Source: Spirometra erinaceieuropaei (lineage: Eukaryota > Platyhelminthes > Cestoda > Diphyllobothriidea > Diphyllobothriidae). Taken from it: a DNA stretch of 64,000 nucleotides. The translations under genes were made by a program, and so were the position numbers. Shown one piece after another: positions 59,040 to 64,000 of the stretch; the first letter of the stretch is position 1; each line of letters starts with the position of its first letter. The stretch spans positions 970,820 through 1,034,819 of the forward strand of contig CACRXP010000088.1 of assembly GCA_902702965.1 (NCBI GenBank). Reading direction: 5' to 3'. The notes under the pieces were generated by a model, which was not told the DNA's origin, ran no database searches, and saw only the letters and a program-made list of their open reading frames with translations.

Positions 59040-59906
59040 ATATTATAGTCACTACAAAATGCCGTCTTTTGAAGAACTTCCGGGTGGCCCGCGAAGTCTA
59101 TACAAAGTGTCTACATGAACAGTATGAATTTTTCTCGTTGACATTCGATGGCATAAGTTTCAATTTATTTCGTAAGCAGCATGCATTAAAATAATTATTC
59201 TTTTGCTCATGTGGTAGAAATTTACGTTGTTCTTCAAATTTTATACTTGTAGGGAAGATTTAACTCGGTTTTAATGAAGTTTCTAATTTTGAGATATTTA
59301 AGACCGTGAAATGGCTGTTCGTAAAACGTAAAGTCTCGGAGCTTACTAGTGTTGCTTGTAAAGTTTGCGATATGGTTCAAATCCACGACTAAATTTTATG
59401 AACCCTATAGGGTCACCCCTCAGTAGCATATATAAATATATGGGTTTTGCGTACACGGAAAATATACAGTTTGCAGTTAAGAAACCTTGAATGCAAATGG
59501 AAGTTCAAGGCGAATTTAAATCATTGGGGCATTGTAAAAATTTCAAAGCCAAGTTATATCATTACTTGACGTATAAAATTAAAAGAAAACGTAACTACCT
59601 ACCGCATGACTAAAGGAATGAATATTTTTGCACGTTTACCTTGGAATATATTGGAATTTATAAAGACTTCAGAAATAAATGAGAGGCATGCATGCTTCTT
59701 AAGTAATAATTTTTACAGAGCGTGGTTTTTGCAGTCGATCGAAAAGAAATTAGTTCAGAAACCGACATCCAGAAGTAGCTGAATTATCATGGGATTAGGC
59801 TTCATGATCTTTACTATTACAACCCTAACTGCATAAGTATACTGTTCGAGTTGGTAAAGGCATTTTAATATTTTGCTTAACATTTCATGAGTTAACAAAC
59901 CTACTG
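59040..59906. mobile_element. Foldback element, left end eroded
   Basis: The right end (complement CAGTAGGTTTGTTAACTCAT with TA outside) and interior blocks (TAATTTTTACAGAGCGTG near 59706, CCGACATCCAGAAGTAGC near 59762) match the 49370-50235 copy. The left end is not identifiable; 59040 is approximate. Confidence 0.6.
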
Positions 59907-60880
59907 TATTTGAAAGAACTGATCTCCAAAGGCCAGCCTGCAGTTTTAGGACAAACGATACTGAAATTATGTTCCCCGAATCAGTCTTTAACCGCGCCGT
60001 AGTAGAATATTTTAGCCTAAAATATGCATGATCGGTTCAGTTATATAGTTGTGCATGAGTAATTTGGCTGACATTTTTCGTAAGGAAGATCGCGATGAGT
60101 TACTAATGGGTATGACAGGATCCTAAATAATTTCCTATAAAAATGCCTTTTAAACAAAATGTGAAGCAGGTATAATTGTGTACTATATGAATATAAGAAA
60201 GAATATTTTTTATATGCTGTCCGTAATATACATTTGAAATTAACTTACTGTCCAACATAAGAGGAGGGAATTTATGCTACATATGAAGACATTTTGTGCA
60301 TAATGTAGCTTTACATGTGACCGGTGAGAAGCTAGTGGTGTGACCGAAACGTCTGCGAATTTTATTGTACATTTGGCATTACAACCCTACTTAAACAACC
60401 TGCCCGAATCGGAAAACACATGCGGATTTCTTCCGTACAGAGCACATGCCACAGAAGTAACGGACGTGGATACATTTAGCAGTGCTTGCGAACTTGCTTT
60501 GATTAAGCATATGTGAGTTCCCCACCAGTGTTTGCGGTTAAGACAGAGATTTGCATTTTCCAGTCTGGAACTTGATGACAGTGCCGATTAAGGATAATTC
60601 CCTACCCTTTCATGCAATATTCACTGACACCTGCCAGTCAAGCCTGGCACTGCTAGGCACACGTTAGAGTAGATACTACTGCCTTGACGTGGTAGTCAGT
60701 CATCAGAGAAGATGTTCTCGAGTTTCTTAACATTGAAATTGGGATACATTTAGACGTCTTTGCACACTGACCTGGGCAAAGTTACTTCATTTCAACCTTA
60801 GACACATACATATCGTGTATATCATCCCCCGAGGAAGACGAAGAAGAGAAATCGATTTCATGGACCAGGTTGTATTCAGA

Positions 60881-60916
60881 CTGACGTTTCGGAAAGACGC
60901 TCGTTTCCATCATCAG
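60881..60916 (-). ncRNA. Hammerhead-ribozyme-like motif in the Penelope-like 3' region
   Basis: The minus strand reads CTGATGA, T, GGAAA, an 8-base loop, TTTCC, then GAAACGTCAG. This has the order of a hammerhead core: CUGAUGA, stem II, GAAA. Penelope-like elements are known to carry hammerhead ribozymes. Problems: one unpaired T before stem II, and I cannot find the partner strand of stem III with its cleavage triplet. It may therefore be a decayed or half motif. The relative at 18831-18866 keeps the pairing with different bases. Confidence 0.4.
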
Positions 60917-61343
60917 AGTCGTGCGCTGACGTTTCCTGCTGGCCTTGATCCGTTCAGCCTTGCCGCCTCGTATTATAACCATGCACAGCGCACGTTTGTT
61001 GACTAGCCTGCTTTCCGTTGGCTGATTGTCGCCTCCCTGATCTCAGCCATTGGCGGACTGGCGTGGCTTGTGTCCCCCTCACGCCTAACGTGGTTGCCGC
61101 TGCGTCGGCGTGCTCGTTTGCCTCCCCCTCGTCAGACGGGGGGCTGATCGATCTTTGTTCATCAGGCGTGGTGTTTCCGGCCTCGCGAGTACGTCCGTGA
61201 GACGTTGTGCCACGCCGGTCACGTGACATTCGGTCAGCGCCTTCTCCTCTCTCCGCGAGCGTCGCTGGTCGACCCCGTGTGACTCTTTGCATCCGTGCCA
61301 TCGGCCATGCCTGGACTGACTCGAGTCTTGTGCGGAGCGCCTG

Positions 61344-61844
61344 TTAGGCTGGATGTAGGTATATGGCTCGGTTGAGTGTGCCAGTCGAGGACCAACTTTC
61401 TAGCATTAGTCTGGCCATTTTATCATTGGCTCGGCCGATCACACTCGCCTTCTCGAAGGCAAAACAGTGATTCCGCTTTAGTGTGTGGCCATACACCAAC
61501 GACAGCGTATCCTTGCGGTTGATTGCTAGCTGGTGCTCATGCAATCTTGTGATGAGGCGTTTTCCCGTTTTACCAACATACCTGGCATCACAGTCTTGGC
61601 ATGGTATGCTGTAGACCACCGCTGATTGTTCTGTCACCGGGAGCGGGTCTTTGGGCCTCATGAATTGCTGTCTGATTGTTGATGCTGGTTTATGGGCCAC
61701 ACCAATTACAAAAGGTTTCAGAATTCTCGAAGTTGCCTCTGAAACGTTCTTCACATAGGGGATCGAGAGCCAGAGCTTTGATTTCTCCTCGTTCGACCGT
61801 CGCGAGTTATGCATATTTTCGAGAAATGATGCATTATAAACCAA
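61344..61844 (-). pseudogene. Penelope-like linker plus GIY-YIG endonuclease
   Basis: 166 open codons. Linker: LSIPYVKNVSEATSRILKPF then GVAHKPASTIRQQFMRPKDP. Endonuclease: VVYSIPCQDCDARYVGKTGK, RLITRLHEHQLAI and CFAFEKASVIGRANDKMARL, ending LNRAIYLHPA. The Tyr pair, the Arg of KTGKRL, the HEH and the following Glu residues of the GIY-YIG fold are all visible, so this domain looks intact although the element is truncated. It lies about 2.5 kb beyond the last firm exon of the micro-exon gene, on the opposite strand. Confidence 0.82.
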
Positions 61845-61850
61845 ATAAAT

Positions 61851-64000
61851 AGATGGTTTATGGTAAAAGCAATTACCTTGATTTTGTTACATGGTGAGCA
61901 AACGCAAATGCCCAATTTGCAGTAGTTTTTTTTCAGTTTAAATGGTCAGGTGCCTAGTAAGGACGCCTAAAACCTGCAATTGGACTGTTAGTGCTCAGGA
62001 CAATATAGATACTAACCGCAACCCTTTTTTAAGAAGTAAGAAATGTGCCCTTTTAAAGGGTATATGAACTCGTAGTTTTGGACAGCGCAGTATAACTACA
62101 AACAAAATATGTTTTAACATATATTCGGTATCCGACTGCCGCAAAACAGTGCAGGGAAAGCATTCCGCAAAGTGGAAATCTCGAGGAAAACAATATTTCC
62201 TCAAATGCCATGTGGGGCTGGGGTATGTCTATTGAAACCTTCGCACATAATATGACTCTCTAAATACAAGCATGGAGCATGAAAAACGAATTTGGTAACA
62301 TTAGGGAGGTGGCACCCAAAAAATTCCGTTACCGATGAGAATATGCCGGAGGACTGCATGTGTTCGTCCACAGGCTGATGAAAGGAATAAAATAAGGGTA
62401 TTTTACAGAGGGCCAGAAAACTTTAAAAGCATACAATCCTAGGCAGACGGTGTCAACAGTTAAGCAATTTCACAAAATGGCAACTCTCGTCCGGTTCAAG
62501 TGCGGCGATGTTTTCAATCACGTACTCTGTGTTTATTGAACGTGCAGTTTTGAAAGCGAGGATATGAAGGCATAGGGTCATGAACAGCACAACGTAGAAC
62601 GTTTCCTTTAGCCAACTGCATTCCGCTTTCAATCCCCTATTTAAAAAAGCAATTTAGCAGGGAATATGAGCTGGATCGACTTCAAGTAAATCCGACACCG
62701 CGAATATTTTTGTTGCCATATAGTTATGAGGTTAAACTGTATCGTTTGAAAAGCCATTTCTCAAAACACTTCTTAGTATTATTTATATTTATCCACGCAA
62801 TCGAAGGCCCCACTCGTAAAACCCCTATTACCACCTGTCCCGTAAGACAGGCCGGATTTTTTTGGATTCCATCTCCCAATTGTTACCACGAATTTTTTGC
62901 AGAAGAGTAAAGACTTCCAGCTTGGATAGGATATGCTGGAGTGCTTGTCAAAACTCTTCTGTCAACGCCAGCTTACCAGCATGTTTACATCGACGTGAAA
63001 CTTTTTTTATCAATCTGCCATTAGCATTAGACAGGTAGGTTTTTAAATATGAAAACATTTCGGTAAACAATGGGATGAAAGACCCAAATCAGCCTTATGT
63101 AGACCGTGTTTTTTTGCTGGTGTATATATTTGTGGAATCTAGTTAAGTTCGGATGATTGGCAGTTGGATGCCGGAGTAAAGAAATAAAACACGAAGATCA
63201 ACTGAGAATGAAATGAGGGCTAAGGATCAAGTTTCACATGCAAGTTAATTATGCGTGCATTTTCTAGTATGTTCTCTGTCAGTTAGTTATCATGCTACGT
63301 CCGATATGATCTGGCTTGTTTTAAGGCAGTTGAAAAATCTGCAAGTCGAACATTTCTGTCCGCCAGAAAGGAGAGAAGTGCTCATTTGTAATTAATATTA
63401 CATATGCCAGTAAGCAAGTAATGCAAGTTTCGGAACCTTATCCGAAAACTTCAGTGTTGAGGGAAATTCCAGGGAATCATGCATGTAATCGATTCGCAAA
63501 TGCTCCAGAAATAACCGGGCAAACGCAATAGATTTTAGCTCATGTTGAAACTGCAACTGCTCTTTGCATTGAATGGAAGGTTAAATTTGAATTAAAGAGT
63601 AAAATACTGTCCGCCTGGAAAGACTTCACTACCGATAAATATGTCAAAATAGAATCTAGGTATGACGCAGACAATAGCCGTAGCATTCAAATTCAGGAGG
63701 CATGTTGTTTGTTTAAAATATAAACAAAAACGCCTTCAAAATGCACATCTCCTGCTCGCCGCCAGTTTTCGCATGTCTCCGCAACAGCAGACAGCATTGA
63801 AAGTTTTTGTCTACTGCACAGTCGGCTGACAAATGATCTCTAATCTACTATGCATCGCAGACTGCATCAGACAATTTTCAACCGTCCTTATGGTTGCCAC
63901 TGATTTCTTTCGAATGCTAAATAAGAATCCTAGTAGTGGAGTACAGTCTGTTGAGTTCAGTAGTCAATTTCTAAGCCCCGCAGTATACCCAAAAATCAGA
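61851..64000. other. No recognisable gene at the right end
   Basis: AT-rich DNA. Two strong acceptor-like sites at 61925-61936 and 62891-62902 could lead to a terminal exon of the upstream gene. Otherwise only short unsupported open frames. Confidence 0.45.

Larger units (their letters stand above)
60782..61850 (-). mobile_element. Penelope-like retroelement 3' half
   Basis: Minus-strand element made of an endonuclease frame (61344-61844) and a 3' region of about 0.5 kb. The 3' region contains a second, Arg/Ser-rich open frame (60954-61301, residues PDEQRSISPPSDEGEANEHA) and a hammerhead-like motif at 60881-60916. Everything 5' of the linker, including the reverse transcriptase, is missing. 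Confidence 0.75.

Noticed and set aside
1..64000. CRISPR arrays, operons, ribosome binding sites, rRNA
   Set aside because: None seen; the window is eukaryotic nuclear DNA and the repeats present are microsatellites and transposable elements.

Overview
The window looks like nuclear DNA of a flatworm, most likely a diphyllobothriid (pseudophyllidean) tapeworm. Sequence basis: it is AT-rich and gene-poor, open reading frames are short and random-looking, and it holds several decayed Penelope-like retroelements with GIY-YIG endonuclease domains, a CR1-like LINE and many small TA-flanked foldback elements. A gene is built from tiny phase-1 exons. The species is an inference; a trematode is the main alternative.

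Layout. 1-1660: low-complexity DNA, namely a partial Glu/Ala/Thr repeat on the plus strand, a CTA/ACT microsatellite, and a long polypyrimidine tract whose minus strand reads as a Glu-rich repeat. 1660-10600: no recognisable gene. 10600-14240: two large members of a TA-flanked foldback family and a dispersed repeat. 14396-24262: a 4-5 kb composite of nested repeats present twice in direct orientation, each copy with a decayed minus-strand Penelope-like endonuclease; the copies differ by a 0.75 kb deletion and a 256 bp insertion. 24260-31500: dispersed repeats and a telomere-like patch, no convincing gene. 31513-58788: one plus-strand multi-exon gene (below), with a CR1-like LINE, two Penelope-like fragments, foldback elements and a tRNA-like sequence in its introns. 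58800-64000: another foldback element, a better-preserved Penelope-like 3' half on the minus strand, and unassigned sequence.

The main result is the gene at 31523-58788. Exon 1 encodes a signal peptide and ends in phase 1. It is followed by 24 supported internal exons of 18-90 nt. Every one is a multiple of three, begins and ends in phase 1, sits between an AG acceptor and a GT or GC donor, and joins to the next without a stop. The product is about 413 residues before an uncertain last exon: secreted, rich in Thr, Ser, Glu and Asp, with about ten N-glycosylation sequons. Four times an acidic exon ending in T precedes a 48-nt exon starting GG, so a Trp codon is made across the junction, and Cys follows at exactly position 15 (W-x13-C). 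These are the only cysteines in the 25 accepted exons. The exons form paralogous cassettes. This resembles schistosome micro-exon genes in design (signal peptide plus symmetric tiny exons), but I recognise no named family.
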